Part shown: in pieces, positions 9,155 through 18,829 of the stretch
How the letters are laid out: every line of letters begins with the position of its first letter
Position numbering within the stretch: position 1 is the first letter of the stretch
Origin: Flavobacterium sasangense DSM 21067
Lineage (GTDB): Bacteria; Bacteroidota; Bacteroidia; Flavobacteriales; Flavobacteriaceae
Assembly (NCBI RefSeq): GCF_000686885.1
Contig: NZ_JMLU01000004.1
Coordinates: 62,001-126,000, forward strand
Direction: 5' to 3'
DNA: 64,000 bases
Position numbers and translations under genes: made by a program
The notes under the pieces: model-generated
The model's database searches: none
Told to the model about the DNA's origin: nothing
Seen by the model: the letters and a program-made list of their open reading frames with translations, nothing else

Positions 9155-10018
9155 ATGTCTAAAAAGAAACAAAAGCAATCGCAAGTTATCGAAACACCTA
9201 AACCTATTTTATATACAGCAAAATTTTTGCAAGCTATTTCTCCTAGTCTAACAACTAAATTTGCGGCTAAACTTTTTACCACTCCTATTCGCCATAAATT
9301 ACCAAAACGTGAATTACATATGGAACGCGAAAGTGTTCAAAAAAGTATTATGGTTCCATCTATAAACAAAGAAATTGTAGTTTATGAATATGGAAAAAGT
9401 GATAAAAAGGTACTTTTAGTTCACGGATGGTCTGGTCGTGGAACACAATTGGTTAAAATTGCGGATGAGTTACTAAAAATGGGCTACATGACGATAAGTT
9501 TCGATGCACCAGCACATGGGAAATCAAAAGGAAATTATTCGATAATGACTGAATTTATTGCTTCAATTTTAGAATTGGAAAAACAATACGGTTCGTTTGA
9601 ATATGCTATTGGACATTCGCTTGGTGGAATGTCGGTTTTAAATGCGATTAAGCAAAATTTGAATGTTAAAAAAGCCGTTACCATTGGAGCTGGTGATATC
9701 ATTCAAGACATCATTGATGATTTTATCAAGAAATTAGAATTAAAACCAGAATACGGAGTCAAATTACGAGATCATTTCGAAAAACGTTTTGTTGGAAAAA
9801 TGGATGATTATTCAGCATACAAAGCTGCTAAAACAATTAAAATCCCAGTTTTAATCATGCACGATAAAGAAGATGATGATGTTTCCGTGAAAGCGGCTTA
9901 TCATATTCATGAACATTTACAAGGTTCAGAATTGGTGATTACGGAAGGTTTAGGTCATCGTAAAATTTTAGGCGATGAAGCAGTAATTGAAAAAATTAAA
10001 GAATTCATTTCAAAATAA
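9155..10018 (+). CDS. alpha/beta hydrolase
   Basis: 287-residue serine hydrolase of the alpha/beta fold. The oxyanion region VLLVHGWSGRG and the nucleophile elbow GHSLGG are clear. A later PVLIMHDKEDDDV carries the likely acid, and GLGHRKIL supplies the catalytic His. There is no signal peptide; a short lysine/glutamine-rich N-terminus suggests a cytoplasmic protein. The natural substrate is unknown (esterase or thioesterase-like). It is transcribed alone, divergent from the M48 gene, and ends in a strong bidirectional terminator. Confidence 0.82.
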   Translation: MSKKKQKQSQVIETPKPILYTAKFLQAISPSLTTKFAAKLFTTPIRHKLPKRELHMERESVQKSIMVPSINKEIVVYEYGKSDKKVLLVHGWSGRGTQLVKIADELLKMGYMTISFDAPAHGKSKGNYSIMTEFIASILELEKQYGSFEYAIGHSLGGMSVLNAIKQNLNVKKAVTIGAGDIIQDIIDDFIKKLELKPEYGVKLRDHFEKRFVGKMDDYSAYKAAKTIKIPVLIMHDKEDDDVSVKAAYHIHEHLQGSELVITEGLGHRKILGDEAVIEKIKEFISK

Positions 10019-10046
10019 AAAAAGTCCTTCGTTTGAAGGACTTTTT
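10019..10046. terminator. bidirectional intrinsic terminator
   Basis: Perfect 12-bp stem AAAAAGTCCTTC / GAAGGACTTTTT with a 4-base loop between two convergent genes (hydrolase and LOG-family gene). Confidence 0.92.
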
Positions 10047-10052
10047 AGTTTT

Positions 10053-10778
10053 TTAGAAGTTTGGTGATAAATTGTATTTTTTATAGAAGTTATCTAACGC
10101 TTCCAATACCTCATCTTCAGTATCAACTACTTTGATTAAGTTCATATCATCTGGATTGGCGTTTTTCATTTTGTCAATCATCACATTTTTAATCCAATCT
10201 AATAAACCTGACCAAAATTCGGTTCCTACTAAAATAATTGGGAATTTTCCGATTTTCTTAGTTTGAATTAAGGTAACCGCTTCGAATAATTCGTCTAATG
10301 TTCCAAAACCTCCTGGCATAACCACGAAACCTTGCGAATATTTTACAAACATTACTTTTCTCACGAAGAAGTAATCAAAGTTTAAGTTTTTATCTTTATC
10401 GATATACGGGTTAAAGTGTTGTTCAAAAGGCAATTCGATGTTTAAACCTACCGAAGTTCCGCCTCCATAATGAGCTCCTTTGTTTCCTGCTTCCATGATA
10501 CCAGGACCACCACCGGTAATTACTCCGTAACCTGCTTTACTAATTTTGTATGCGATTTTTTCAGCTAATAAATAATATTTGTCTTCTGGTTTTGTTCTTG
10601 CTGAACCAAAAATGGAGACACAAGGACCAATTCTTCCCATCGATTCGTAACCATTTACGAATTCTGACATGATTTTAAAAATTGCCCATGAATCATTGGT
10701 TCTTATTTCATTCCAAGTCTTTTGCTTGAATTTCTCTTGAATTCTGTGTTCTTCGTTTTCGTACTGATCTGCTGCCAT
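10053..10778 (-). CDS. LOG-family (TIGR00730) nucleotide phosphoribohydrolase-like protein
   Basis: Cytoplasmic Rossmann-fold protein of the LOG / 'lysine decarboxylase-like' family. Characterised members hydrolyse cytokinin- or purine-nucleoside monophosphates, not lysine. The signature PGGFGTLDELFEAVTLIQ with its catalytic Arg/Glu environment is intact, preceded by GGGPGIMEAGNKGA. The start chosen is ATG 10778 (MAADQYENEEH), giving 241 residues; the frame continues to 10808, where MFTNKLTKIT looks non-conserved. uvrA lies upstream in the same direction. Confidence 0.83.
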   Translation of the reverse strand: MAADQYENEEHRIQEKFKQKTWNEIRTNDSWAIFKIMSEFVNGYESMGRIGPCVSIFGSARTKPEDKYYLLAEKIAYKISKAGYGVITGGGPGIMEAGNKGAHYGGGTSVGLNIELPFEQHFNPYIDKDKNLNFDYFFVRKVMFVKYSQGFVVMPGGFGTLDELFEAVTLIQTKKIGKFPIILVGTEFWSGLLDWIKNVMIDKMKNANPDDMNLIKVVDTEDEVLEALDNFYKKYNLSPNF

Positions 10779-10866
10779 AGTAATTTTAGTTAATTTGTTT
10801 GTAAACAAACTATTACGATTAAATAATAAAGTTTTAGCAGTGTTGTTGTGTGTAGTAATTAGGTTG

Positions 10867-13698
10867 CTAAGATAATTCTTTTTTCAAAAACTGCGCCGTA
10901 TAACTTTTTTTATTTTTCACGATTTCCTCTGGAGTTCCTTTCGCAACGACTTCTCCTCCACCTTTTCCACCTTCGTAACCAATGTCGATAATGTAATCGG
11001 ATAATTTTACAACATCTAAATTATGTTCGATAATTAACACCGTGTTTCCTTTATCCACTAACTTATTGATGACATCCATAAGAACTCTAATATCTTCAAA
11101 ATGTAATCCCGTTGTTGGTTCATCGAGAATATAAAACGTGTTACCAGTATCTTTTTTAGAAAGTTCTGTTGCTAATTTAATACGCTGCGCTTCACCACCG
11201 GAAAGTGTTGTACTTTGCTGTCCTAAGGTAATATAACCTAACCCTACATCTTGAATTGTTTTTACTTTTCGATAAATTTTTGGAATATTTTCAAAGAAAT
11301 CTACCGCTTCATCAACCGTCATGTTCAATACATCCGAAATTGATTTTCCTTTGTAACGAATTTCCAAAGTTTCTCTGTTGAAACGTTTTCCCATACAGGT
11401 TTCACATTCTACATAAACATCAGGCAAAAAGCTCATTTCAATCGTTCTCACACCTGAACCTTCGCAAGTTTCACAACGTCCGCCTTTTACATTAAAACTA
11501 AATCTTCCTGGTTTGTAACCACGAATCATAGCTTCTGGCGTTTGCGTGTATAAACTTCTAATTTCTGAAAAAACATCAGTATAAGTCGCTGGATTCGAAC
11601 GCGGTGTTCTTCCAATCGGACTTTGGTCAATGTCAATTACTTTGTCGATATGTTCTAAACCTTCGATTTTCTTGTAAGGTTGTGGCTTTTTAACAGCATT
11701 GAAAAAATGCGCGTTTAATATCGGATACAAGGTTTCGTTAATCAAAGTCGATTTTCCACTTCCTGAAACTCCGGTAACACAAACCAATTTTCCAAGCGGA
11801 ATTTCAATCGAAACATTTTTTAAGTTATTCCCCGTAGCACCTGATAATTTGATGGATTTACCATTGCCTTCACGACGTGATTTTGGAACTTCAATCTGCA
11901 TTTTACCACTCATGTATTGAGCCGTAATGGTATTTTCTTTCAACAATTCTTTCGGCGTTCCTTTACTGATGATTTGTCCACCAAAACGACCTGCTTTTGG
12001 ACCAATATCAATCACATAATCGGCACGTTCAATCATATCTTTGTCGTGTTCAACAACAATTACGGAATTTCCAATATCGCGCAAACTTTCTAAAGATTTA
12101 ATCAAACGTTCGTTATCTCTTTGGTGCAAACCAATACTTGGCTCATCCAAAATATATAAAACCCCAACCAATTGCGAACCAATTTGCGTTGCCAATCGAA
12201 TACGTTGCGCTTCTCCACCCGATAGTGATTTTGAACTTCGATTTAAGGATAAATAGTTCAGACCTACATCCAATAAAAATTGTAATCTAGCTGTAATTTC
12301 TTTTAAAATTTCAGTTGAAATAACTTGTTGTTTTTCAGAAAGGTGATTTGGTAAATCGGCAAACCATTCGGATAAATCGGCAATATCCATTTGGACTAAT
12401 TCACCTATGTTTTTTCCGTTTAATTTGAAGTATAACGATTCTTTTCTTAAACGTGTTCCTTCACATTCTGGACATTCATTTTCATCCATAAATTCTTTTG
12501 CCCAACGTTTAATGCTTGCCGAATCGGAATTATCGTATTGATTTTTAATGAAGTTAGAAATTCCTTCAAAATCGATTTTATAATCTTTCGTAATTCCCAT
12601 AACCTTTGAAACGACTGAAAATTTTTCGTTTCCACCATACAAAATCATATCCATTGCTTCTTGCGGAATGGTTTCAATGGCATCGGTTATTTTGAAATCA
12701 TATTTTTGTGCGATAATTTCCAATTGCTTGAAAATCCATGAACTTTTATATTCTCCCAAAGGAGCAAAACCACCATTTTTTATTGATGATTTCGGGTTTG
12801 GGATAATTTTTTGAAGGTTGATTTCATTCACAGTTCCTAATCCGTTACAACACGGACAAGCTCCTTTTGGAGAGTTGAATGAAAAGTTATTCGGTTCAGG
12901 ATTTGGATACGAAATTCCAGAAGATGGACACATTAAATTACGACTGTAAAAACGCACTTCTTGGCTTTCTTGTTCAATCACCATCATGACATCTTCGCCA
13001 TGATACATAGCGGTTTTGATGCTTTCTGATAGACGTTTATCAGTATCTTCTTCGTTATCAATTGCCATTCTATCGATTACGATTTCAATGTCATGCGTTT
13101 TATAACGATCGACTTTCATGCCGTATTCTAAATCACGAATTTCGCCATTTACACGAACTTTTAAGAAGCCTTGTTTGGCAATTTGCTCAAATAATTCGCG
13201 ATAATGTCCTTTACGAGAACGAACAACTGGTGCTAAAATATTGATGCGTTTCCCGTTGAAATCCTCTAAAATCAACTGTTTTATTTGCTCATCAGAATAC
13301 GAAACCATTTTTTCTCCCGTATTGTAACTGTAAGCATCAGCGCCACGAGCGTACAATAAACGTAAGAAATCGTAAATTTCGGTAATTGTTCCTACAGTAG
13401 AACGAGGTGATTTACTCGTGGTTTTTTGCTCAATAGCAATCACAGGCGAAAGTCCGTCGATTTTATCTACATCAGGTCGCTCTAGCCCTCCTAAAAACTG
13501 ACGCGCATAAGCTGAAAAGGTTTCGATGTACCTTCTTTGACCTTCAGCGTAAATAGTATCAAAAGCCAATGACGATTTTCCAGAACCCGACAAACCTGTA
13601 ATAACCACAAGTTTTTCGCGTGGAATGGTAACATCTATGTTCTTAAGATTATGAGCTCTCGCTCCAATAATTTCGATTGTTTCTTCTGTGTGTTGCAT
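10867..13698 (-). CDS. uvrA: excinuclease ABC subunit UvrA
   Basis: DNA damage-recognition ATPase of nucleotide excision repair; 943 residues, the standard size. Two ABC modules: Walker [14 protein letters not shown] near the N-terminus and [13 protein letters not shown] in the second half, each with [12 protein letters not shown] / [12 protein letters not shown] signatures. The zinc-binding clusters [27 protein letters not shown] and CETCMGKRF are present. ATG 13698 is chosen; an upstream TTG at 13710 in frame is closer to the -7 box TATCTTTG (13715-13722) and is less likely. No damage to any motif seen. Confidence 0.97.
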   Translation of the reverse strand: MQHTEETIEIIGARAHNLKNIDVTIPREKLVVITGLSGSGKSSLAFDTIYAEGQRRYIETFSAYARQFLGGLERPDVDKIDGLSPVIAIEQKTTSKSPRSTVGTITEIYDFLRLLYARGADAYSYNTGEKMVSYSDEQIKQLILEDFNGKRINILAPVVRSRKGHYRELFEQIAKQGFLKVRVNGEIRDLEYGMKVDRYKTHDIEIVIDRMAIDNEEDTDKRLSESIKTAMYHGEDVMMVIEQESQEVRFYSRNLMCPSSGISYPNPEPNNFSFNSPKGACPCCNGLGTVNEINLQKIIPNPKSSIKNGGFAPLGEYKSSWIFKQLEIIAQKYDFKITDAIETIPQEAMDMILYGGNEKFSVVSKVMGITKDYKIDFEGISNFIKNQYDNSDSASIKRWAKEFMDENECPECEGTRLRKESLYFKLNGKNIGELVQMDIADLSEWFADLPNHLSEKQQVISTEILKEITARLQFLLDVGLNYLSLNRSSKSLSGGEAQRIRLATQIGSQLVGVLYILDEPSIGLHQRDNERLIKSLESLRDIGNSVIVVEHDKDMIERADYVIDIGPKAGRFGGQIISKGTPKELLKENTITAQYMSGKMQIEVPKSRREGNGKSIKLSGATGNNLKNVSIEIPLGKLVCVTGVSGSGKSTLINETLYPILNAHFFNAVKKPQPYKKIEGLEHIDKVIDIDQSPIGRTPRSNPATYTDVFSEIRSLYTQTPEAMIRGYKPGRFSFNVKGGRCETCEGSGVRTIEMSFLPDVYVECETCMGKRFNRETLEIRYKGKSISDVLNMTVDEAVDFFENIPKIYRKVKTIQDVGLGYITLGQQSTTLSGGEAQRIKLATELSKKDTGNTFYILDEPTTGLHFEDIRVLMDVINKLVDKGNTVLIIEHNLDVVKLSDYIIDIGYEGGKGGGEVVAKGTPEEIVKNKKSYTAQFLKKELS

Positions 13699-13714
13699 GT
13701 TTTTTGGCAAAACG

Positions 13715-13722
13715 CAAAGATA
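13715..13722 (-). promoter_or_regulatory. -7 box of uvrA promoter
   Basis: Minus-strand TATCTTTG, exact TAnnTTTG match, 16 bases before ATG 13698. Confidence 0.5.
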
Positions 13723-13828
13723 TGAGTTTGTAGCTTGAATTACTATTTTTTAAATTTGTTTATGTTTAAAAAATAAACTTGTTAATAATTATAACTTATT
13801 GAATACTACTTAAATCATAGGTATTTGT

Positions 13829-13836
13829 TATTTTTG
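13829..13836 (+). promoter_or_regulatory. -7 box before small AT-rich gene
   Basis: TATTTTTG, 20 bases before ATG 13857; the nearest TTG (13799-13801) is too far (27 bases) for a good -33. Confidence 0.35.
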
Positions 13837-13856
13837 ATTATTAAAAATTTATTCAA

Positions 13857-14075
13857 ATGGCAAAATCAACTTTTAAATCTAACTCAGATACAGCAACAAG
13901 TGAATTAGCATATTATATTAAATGTAACTATGATAATATCAATTTGGAGTTAAAAGATAGCAAATTTGGAAAGTCTATCGAAATCTCATTTAGTAATGAA
14001 GAAAAAATGAAAATTTTTAAATCATGGCTTCATCAAAAACTAAATATTGATAAAAATGGATACTATTGCCTTTAA
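13857..14075 (+). CDS. hypothetical protein, 72 aa
   Basis: Not recognised. A 72-residue hydrophilic protein with no signal peptide. Charged residues and a C-terminal FKSWLHQKLNIDKNGYYCL give a mixed alpha/beta look. It opens a patch of small, very AT-rich genes between uvrA and the ClC channel. Its ATG is 20 bases after a TATTTTTG -7 box, and the next gene's promoter overlaps its end, so it is probably a separate unit. Codon use is strongly A/T-biased compared with uvrA. Could be horizontally acquired or a fast-evolving gene; function unknown. Confidence 0.55.
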   Translation: MAKSTFKSNSDTATSELAYYIKCNYDNINLELKDSKFGKSIEISFSNEEKMKIFKSWLHQKLNIDKNGYYCL

Positions 14076-14097
14076 TTTTTTTCTAAATTTACCTTTG
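14066..14097 (+). promoter_or_regulatory. promoter of small lipoprotein gene
   Basis: TTG (14066-14068), 21-base spacer, then TACCTTTG (14090-14097), an exact match to the Bacteroidota TTG / TAnnTTTG pattern; ATG follows 21 bases later at 14119. Confidence 0.65.
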
Positions 14098-14118
14098 TAT
14101 ATAAAAGATATTTTAAAC

Positions 14119-14439
14119 ATGATTAAAAAAACATTCTTATTCTTATTAATTTTTTATTTAGTATCCTGCAACAACAATGAAGATTATGTTGGTGATTGGT
14201 ATCTTGTAGAAAAAAACAAATTTAGCAACTCCGAAAAAATAAATATTAAGAAGGCAGGAGATAATGGTTTTATAATAAATTATGTTTATTTTTCAGATTG
14301 GAGATGGGGAAAAAAAACATATTATTGTGAATATGAAAATGGATGTTTTGTTTACAAGGATAAAAATAAAATATGGTTATGCTCTTCTGAGGATAGCTTA
14401 ATTTCAGCATTAAATGGTAAAGTTTATAGAAAAAAATAA
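14119..14439 (+). CDS. small lipoprotein, unknown function
   Basis: 106-residue predicted lipoprotein not recognised as a known family. MIKKTFLFLLIFYLVSC is a typical signal peptide and lipobox, followed by NNNEDYVGDWYLVEK, the 'GxW' opening of small lipocalin-like barrels. The frame begins upstream at 14047, but ATG 14119 is clearly the start, since it places the signal peptide at the N-terminus and lies 21 bases after a perfect -7 box. Aromatic- and Lys-rich, very AT-rich coding. Likely an envelope protein; role unknown. Confidence 0.68.
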   Translation: MIKKTFLFLLIFYLVSCNNNEDYVGDWYLVEKNKFSNSEKINIKKAGDNGFIINYVYFSDWRWGKKTYYCEYENGCFVYKDKNKIWLCSSEDSLISALNGKVYRKK

Positions 14440-14459
14440 CCCCAAATGAAATCATCTTA

Positions 14460-14780
14460 ATGAGAAAGATTTTTTACAAAGGTTTAAGTGAAAATGAAGA
14501 AATTAATAAAAATATTGTTAATTTTTTTTACACTAGGTTATTTTATAAATCGGATGAAGAAATTGTTAGAGTCTACAATAAAGAGTATGATATTAATTGT
14601 GAAAATGAAAAAATACAATTTCTTTTATTCTTTATGATTGATAGAATTTTTAGAAATAGATTTGATTATAGTCCTATCATTGTTGACTCTAAAAATGATG
14701 AAATAGAATTACTTGGCAAAGTAAAATTCATAAAACCCAATAAGCTCCTATTAATTAATGACTTCATGAGAAAAGTTTAA
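14460..14780 (+). CDS. hypothetical protein, 106 aa
   Basis: Not recognised. A 106-residue soluble-looking protein, rich in Asn, Lys, Ile and Phe, with no signal peptide or obvious motif. It begins 20 bases after the lipoprotein stop and may be co-transcribed with it. The first 60 bases hold about 11 G+C, far below the flanking core genes. No terminator is visible between it and the next gene. A real gene is likely because the frame is open throughout and spacing is operon-like, but the function is unknown. Confidence 0.5.
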   Translation: MRKIFYKGLSENEEINKNIVNFFYTRLFYKSDEEIVRVYNKEYDINCENEKIQFLLFFMIDRIFRNRFDYSPIIVDSKNDEIELLGKVKFIKPNKLLLINDFMRKV

Positions 14781-14853
14781 AACTTTTTATACTATTTAAA
14801 TTTAATTCACGTTAATCTTTAAAGGTTCAATTTAAAAATTTAAATGATTTAGT

Positions 14854-15228
14854 ATGAAAAAGTTATTATTTATTCTCTTTTTATTTCCTGCAGTAAGCTT
14901 TTCTCAAATACTTATTAAAGATGTTTCAAGAATGTCTTATTTAGATACTCCAAAGAATATTCATAAGACTACAGAGGTTTTGTCTAATATGAGCATTTAT
15001 ATTGAATCTGGTTATTTGTTTATTAAAGACGACATAGAAACTTTAAAATACAAAGTAATAGATACTTATCTTTCTGATATTAATGGAAAAGAAACAACTG
15101 TTTACGAAATATTTATTAAAAACGAAAAATATGTTGCTTATGTTGATTCTGTAAGAGATTCAAGATTTTTATTTTTAAGATCTGTTGATGATACCGATGT
15201 AAGCTTTTTTTATGAAAAAAGAAGCTAA
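14854..15228 (+). CDS. secreted hypothetical protein, 124 aa
   Basis: Unknown 124-residue protein with a clear Sec signal peptide (MKKLLFILFLFPAVSFSQ, ending in the SFSQ cleavage region typical of flavobacterial exported proteins). The mature part alternates polar and hydrophobic residues (YKVIDTYLSDINGKETTVYE, YVAYVDSVRDSRFLF), suggesting a small beta-sheet protein in the periplasm. It lies within the AT-rich patch of small genes downstream of uvrA. No family assigned. Confidence 0.6.
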   Translation: MKKLLFILFLFPAVSFSQILIKDVSRMSYLDTPKNIHKTTEVLSNMSIYIESGYLFIKDDIETLKYKVIDTYLSDINGKETTVYEIFIKNEKYVAYVDSVRDSRFLFLRSVDDTDVSFFYEKRS

Positions 15229-15303
15229 TTTTTTTTAACATAGTCAAAAGGATGCTTTAAAAATTTTATAATTAAATATTTAAAAAAATAAAGTTCAAAT
15301 TTT

Positions 15304-15594
15304 ATGAGTGAAATTTTAAAAAAATTTGATTTTTTAAAAAAGTTGTTTAAACGGCTTGGTTATATTTTTCTTTTATTAGGGAATATTGAATTTGTTTTAA
15401 TGTTTGTTTTAAAAGACAAATCGTTAAGTCAGGTAATCTACCAAAATTATGGTGAAAATTTTTTAGCACTATATTTTAGTTCATTTTTTTGTTTTTCATT
15501 ATTCTGTTTTTGGATTAAGAAAAAAATATCAGATTTAGAACTAAATGTATTTGCTAATCATTTAGATTTAATAGATGAATTGCACAACAATTGA
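15304..15594 (+). CDS. small membrane protein, 96 aa
   Basis: Not recognised. Two predicted transmembrane helices (about residues 18-36, LGYIFLLLGNIEFVLMFVL, and 54-70, LYFSSFFCFSLFCFWI) separated by a short loop, with a charged N-terminus containing KKFDFLKKLFKR and an acidic C-terminal tail ending DLIDELHNN. Last gene of the AT-rich patch; convergent with the ClC channel gene. About 20% G+C in its first 60 bases by hand count. Function unknown. Confidence 0.5.
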   Translation: MSEILKKFDFLKKLFKRLGYIFLLLGNIEFVLMFVLKDKSLSQVIYQNYGENFLALYFSSFFCFSLFCFWIKKKISDLELNVFANHLDLIDELHNN

Positions 15595-15672
15595 TCTTTC
15601 AATAAAATTAATTTTGCAATATTATTGTATATATATTGATATAAAAACTTGACTTTATTTTATATTAGTTAA

Positions 15673-17490
15673 CTACTCAATAATCATTGATTTTAAACGC
15701 ATTCTGTATTTTTCAAGAATAAGTTGTTTGTATATAAATCCAAGGAAGATGCCATCTTTTAAAACCGGTAACACTTTACAACCCGACGAATCAAACTTTT
15801 CCATGATGGTTTCTAAAGTTTCATCATAGAAAATAATTTCATTTGGTGGTTGCATTATTTCGTCAGTTGAAGTGTATTTTACTTTGAATTGCGAGAAAAC
15901 TATTGGTCGAATTTCATCTAGTAATATCAAACCTAACAACTTATTTTTTTCATCCAAAACAGGAAAAACATCGATATCCGATTGCTGGATTTTCTCAACT
16001 AATTCTTCCAAATTATCACTAACCGAAATAGGTTTGAAATCAGTTTGAATTAATTTAGCTACATCAATAGAATTCAAAATATTAGCATCACGATTATCTG
16101 TAAAAACTTCGCCTTTATCGGCTAAATTTTTAATATCAAACGAATACGGTTCAAAACGTTTAGAAATTGCAAAACTTACCGAAGAAACTATCATCAATGG
16201 AACCATCAAATTATAACCTCCAGTAATTTCAGCAATAAGGAAAATTGCGGTTAGTGGTGCGTGAAATAATCCGCTCAATATTCCAGCCATTCCAACAAGA
16301 GTAAAGTTTCCAATTGGCAACTTAGCGAAACCGATTATATTGAAAAAATAAGCCACACAAAATCCTAAATACGAACCTACGAAAAGTGAAGGAGCAAAAT
16401 TTCCACCATTTCCACCAGCACCTAATGTCAAACTTGTAGCATAAACTTTTATCAACATCGTTGCACCAACAAACAACAACAAAATCCATTTTGAATCTTC
16501 AAAGCGTTCAAAAACGGTATTTTGGACTAATCGTTCAGGATTACTGTCGGCTAATAGCTTGATGCTTTCATAACCTTCACCAAATAAAGAAGGAAATAAG
16601 AAAATCAGAACGCCCAAAATTCCAGCTCCAAACAACGCTTTATTGATGATATTAAATTTTAATCCGCTGAAATAATGTTCTATTTTTCTGAAAGTTCTCG
16701 CATAATTTATCGAAACTAATCCACTTAAAACGCCTAATAAAATATAATAGGGTAAATTGTGATAATCGAAAAACTGGACTTTTTTAAACGAAAACAAGAT
16801 GTCTTCATTTAACATTACCGTTGAAACCAAAGCACCAGTAGCCGCGCTAATCATAATCGGAATAAAGGCTGTAATACTAATTTCAGCTAGTACCACTTCA
16901 ATGGCAAACAATACTCCTGCGATTGGAGCGTTGAAAGCGGCTCCAATTCCGGCAGCGACACCACAAGCTAATAAAAGCGTTCTATCTTTGTAACTTAAAC
17001 GATAATTTTGTGCATAATTACTCCCAAAAGCAGCTCCCGTAACGGTAATTGGCGACTCTAAACCCGCACTTCCCCCCATACCTACCGTAAAGGAACTCGT
17101 GATGATTTGGGCAAACATTTGCTTTCTAGGCATGATTCCGCGCTTTTTAGCGACAGCATACATAATTTGAGAAGTTCCTTTTTCAATAGAACCATCCAAA
17201 ACCTTTTTAACAATGAGTACTGTAATAATAATACCAATGATTGGCAGCGTACTATTACTGTAAGGAAGATGGAATACATCATCTAATCTTTGAGCCGATT
17301 TATAAACCCAATGCGCAAACGTTTTTAGAATAATTACGGCTAAAGCTGAAGAAATTCCGACTAAAACGCACGAAAAATATATAAACTGCCGTGGTGTTAG
17401 TAACGATTTTAAAAGAAAAACAAATCGCTCTAAACGTCGGAAGGTTTTGTGTGTAAACGTTTTTAAGGAAAAAGATTTCTTTCTTGGCAT
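15673..17490 (-). CDS. ClC-family chloride channel/antiporter with CBS domains
   Basis: 605-residue inner-membrane ClC protein. The N-terminal two thirds form the channel with the anion-selectivity segments GMGGSAGLESP (carrying the gating-type Glu) and GAGGNGGNFAPSLFVGSYLG. Two C-terminal CBS domains (from about residue 470) likely bind adenine nucleotides and regulate the pore: PISVSDNLEELVEKIQQSDIDVFPV and EIIFYDETLETIMEKFDSSGCKVLPV. Whether it is a Cl-/H+ antiporter or a channel cannot be decided by eye. A possible promoter TTG-N23-TACCTTCG lies at 17508-17541. Monocistronic. Confidence 0.92.
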   Translation of the reverse strand: MPRKKSFSLKTFTHKTFRRLERFVFLLKSLLTPRQFIYFSCVLVGISSALAVIILKTFAHWVYKSAQRLDDVFHLPYSNSTLPIIGIIITVLIVKKVLDGSIEKGTSQIMYAVAKKRGIMPRKQMFAQIITSSFTVGMGGSAGLESPITVTGAAFGSNYAQNYRLSYKDRTLLLACGVAAGIGAAFNAPIAGVLFAIEVVLAEISITAFIPIMISAATGALVSTVMLNEDILFSFKKVQFFDYHNLPYYILLGVLSGLVSINYARTFRKIEHYFSGLKFNIINKALFGAGILGVLIFLFPSLFGEGYESIKLLADSNPERLVQNTVFERFEDSKWILLLFVGATMLIKVYATSLTLGAGGNGGNFAPSLFVGSYLGFCVAYFFNIIGFAKLPIGNFTLVGMAGILSGLFHAPLTAIFLIAEITGGYNLMVPLMIVSSVSFAISKRFEPYSFDIKNLADKGEVFTDNRDANILNSIDVAKLIQTDFKPISVSDNLEELVEKIQQSDIDVFPVLDEKNKLLGLILLDEIRPIVFSQFKVKYTSTDEIMQPPNEIIFYDETLETIMEKFDSSGCKVLPVLKDGIFLGFIYKQLILEKYRMRLKSMIIE

Positions 17491-17507
17491 TGTCTTGAAG
17501 TATTTTA

Positions 17508-17541
17508 CGAAGGTAAATCTTTAATCTGAAAAATGAAACAA
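17508..17541 (-). promoter_or_regulatory. ClC gene promoter
   Basis: Minus-strand TTG (17541-17539), 23-base spacer, TACCTTCG (one mismatch to TAnnTTTG), 17 bases before the ATG. Confidence 0.4.
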
Positions 17542-17543
17542 AA

Positions 17544-18209
17544 TTAGAGTAAACGTAAGGCTTCTCTTCTACTTAAAGGTTTCAAATTGGTTGAATTCAC
17601 ATAAGCTTCGACTCCTTTTGGATTAAATCTACTATAATCACGTAAAGCCCAACCAATTGCTTTTTGAATGAAGAATTCGTTGGAATCTTTATGCTTTTCG
17701 CATTCCGATTTTAAAATTTCAAAATTGGTTTTTTCTTTATAACTCAATTGAAATAAAATAGCGCTTCGGTTTAACCACATGTTTTCAGAATTTGAAAAAC
17801 GTTCAACTACATTTAAAGTCTCAGAAGGAAATTGCAACAAGTAACCTCCTAAAATATATTTCGCAATCGTATCAACTGAATCCCACCAAAAATTAGTAAT
17901 AATTAATTTTTCAATCAATTGAATATCTTCTAAAACATATTTCTTCTTGAACTCTTTTAGTAATAAATCTATTGCTGTTTGATGAAACTCGCGTTCTTTC
18001 ATTTGGAACAATTCCCAAGCAATTGCTCTAAAGTTAGATTTGACTTCCGATTTATTTTGTTCGTAGTTTGATTTGAAAATTGCACGTCTTTTCTCGGTTT
18101 TAATTCCAAAATAGGTAAAATTATTCTTCATGTAATTTTCCATTGGAATTGCTAATTCGCTATTGGATGCTTTTCGAAAATCAGCTTCTAGATCACTACA
18201 AAATTTCAT
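17544..18209 (-). CDS. DNA alkylation repair protein, AlkD-like
   Basis: 221-residue all-helical HEAT-repeat DNA glycosylase of the AlkD/AlkC type, which removes N3/N7-alkylated purines. Landmarks: NFTYFGIKTEKRRAIF near residue 30; TNFWWDSVDTIAKYILGG (the Trp and Asp that contact DNA in characterised AlkD); NMWLNRSAILFQL; and FFIQKAIGWALRDYSRFNP. Its start overlaps the end of the upstream ACP phosphodiesterase gene by 14 bases, so the two are translationally linked. No functional connection between them is obvious. Confidence 0.88.
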   Translation of the reverse strand: MKFCSDLEADFRKASNSELAIPMENYMKNNFTYFGIKTEKRRAIFKSNYEQNKSEVKSNFRAIAWELFQMKEREFHQTAIDLLLKEFKKKYVLEDIQLIEKLIITNFWWDSVDTIAKYILGGYLLQFPSETLNVVERFSNSENMWLNRSAILFQLSYKEKTNFEILKSECEKHKDSNEFFIQKAIGWALRDYSRFNPKGVEAYVNSTNLKPLSRREALRLL

Positions 18210-18792
18210 TGAGTTCCTTTAATTTTTGTTGGCACGAAAGTACTAATTCTTCAAAAAACTGAAAAAATTCCGATTCAAATTCAGTATAAAAATCTTGAAT
18301 TTCAACAATCGCCTCTTGCATGTGTGCGCGATGCTTGGTTTTATAATCCATCTGAAAAAGAATCATTTCCAACCCTGCGATTGTTGCATAACTGACAAGC
18401 CAATTTCTTCCAATCATATAGGGCAACATTCCTTTTGTTCTTTCGGTTAGGATTTCGTAATTGTCTTGCATCAATTTGTAAAAATCAGCAGCGTAATCTT
18501 CTAATTTTTCATTGGAATATTTACTCCAATTTTTCGCTAAGAAATGATCGTAAGCAATATCCATAATCACACCCGAATAATGTCCGTATTTTTCGTGCAA
18601 ACGATGTTTACTTTTGCGATAAATGGGATGCGCATCGGTAAAACTATCAATATGACGGTGTAATAAAATACCCTTTTGAAGGGAATTTGGATAATCCAAA
18701 TACTGAGAACCTCGAATACTATCTGCCATGAAATTGCCAATTTTGACAAAATCATCATCACCCGACAAATAGATATGAGCTAAAAAATTCAT
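18196..18792 (-). CDS. acpH: acyl carrier protein phosphodiesterase
   Basis: 198-residue cytoplasmic enzyme of the AcpH family, which removes the 4'-phosphopantetheine group from holo-ACP. The opening MNFLAHIYLSGDDDFVKIGNFMADS and the helical HRHIDSFTDAHP motif with metal-binding His and Asp residues are characteristic. Length agrees with the family. It overlaps the downstream AlkD-like gene by 14 bases and is divergent from glmM, with only about 100 bases between the two start codons. Confidence 0.88.
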   Translation of the reverse strand: MNFLAHIYLSGDDDFVKIGNFMADSIRGSQYLDYPNSLQKGILLHRHIDSFTDAHPIYRKSKHRLHEKYGHYSGVIMDIAYDHFLAKNWSKYSNEKLEDYAADFYKLMQDNYEILTERTKGMLPYMIGRNWLVSYATIAGLEMILFQMDYKTKHRAHMQEAIVEIQDFYTEFESEFFQFFEELVLSCQQKLKELNEIL

Positions 18793-18829
18793 TTTGTAAG
18801 TTATTTTCGTAAATATATAAAAAAATATT

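Noticed and set aside
15609-15616. TAATTTTG on the plus strand after the 96-residue gene
   Set aside because: Exact -7 match but no gene follows on that strand; chance match in AT-rich DNA.
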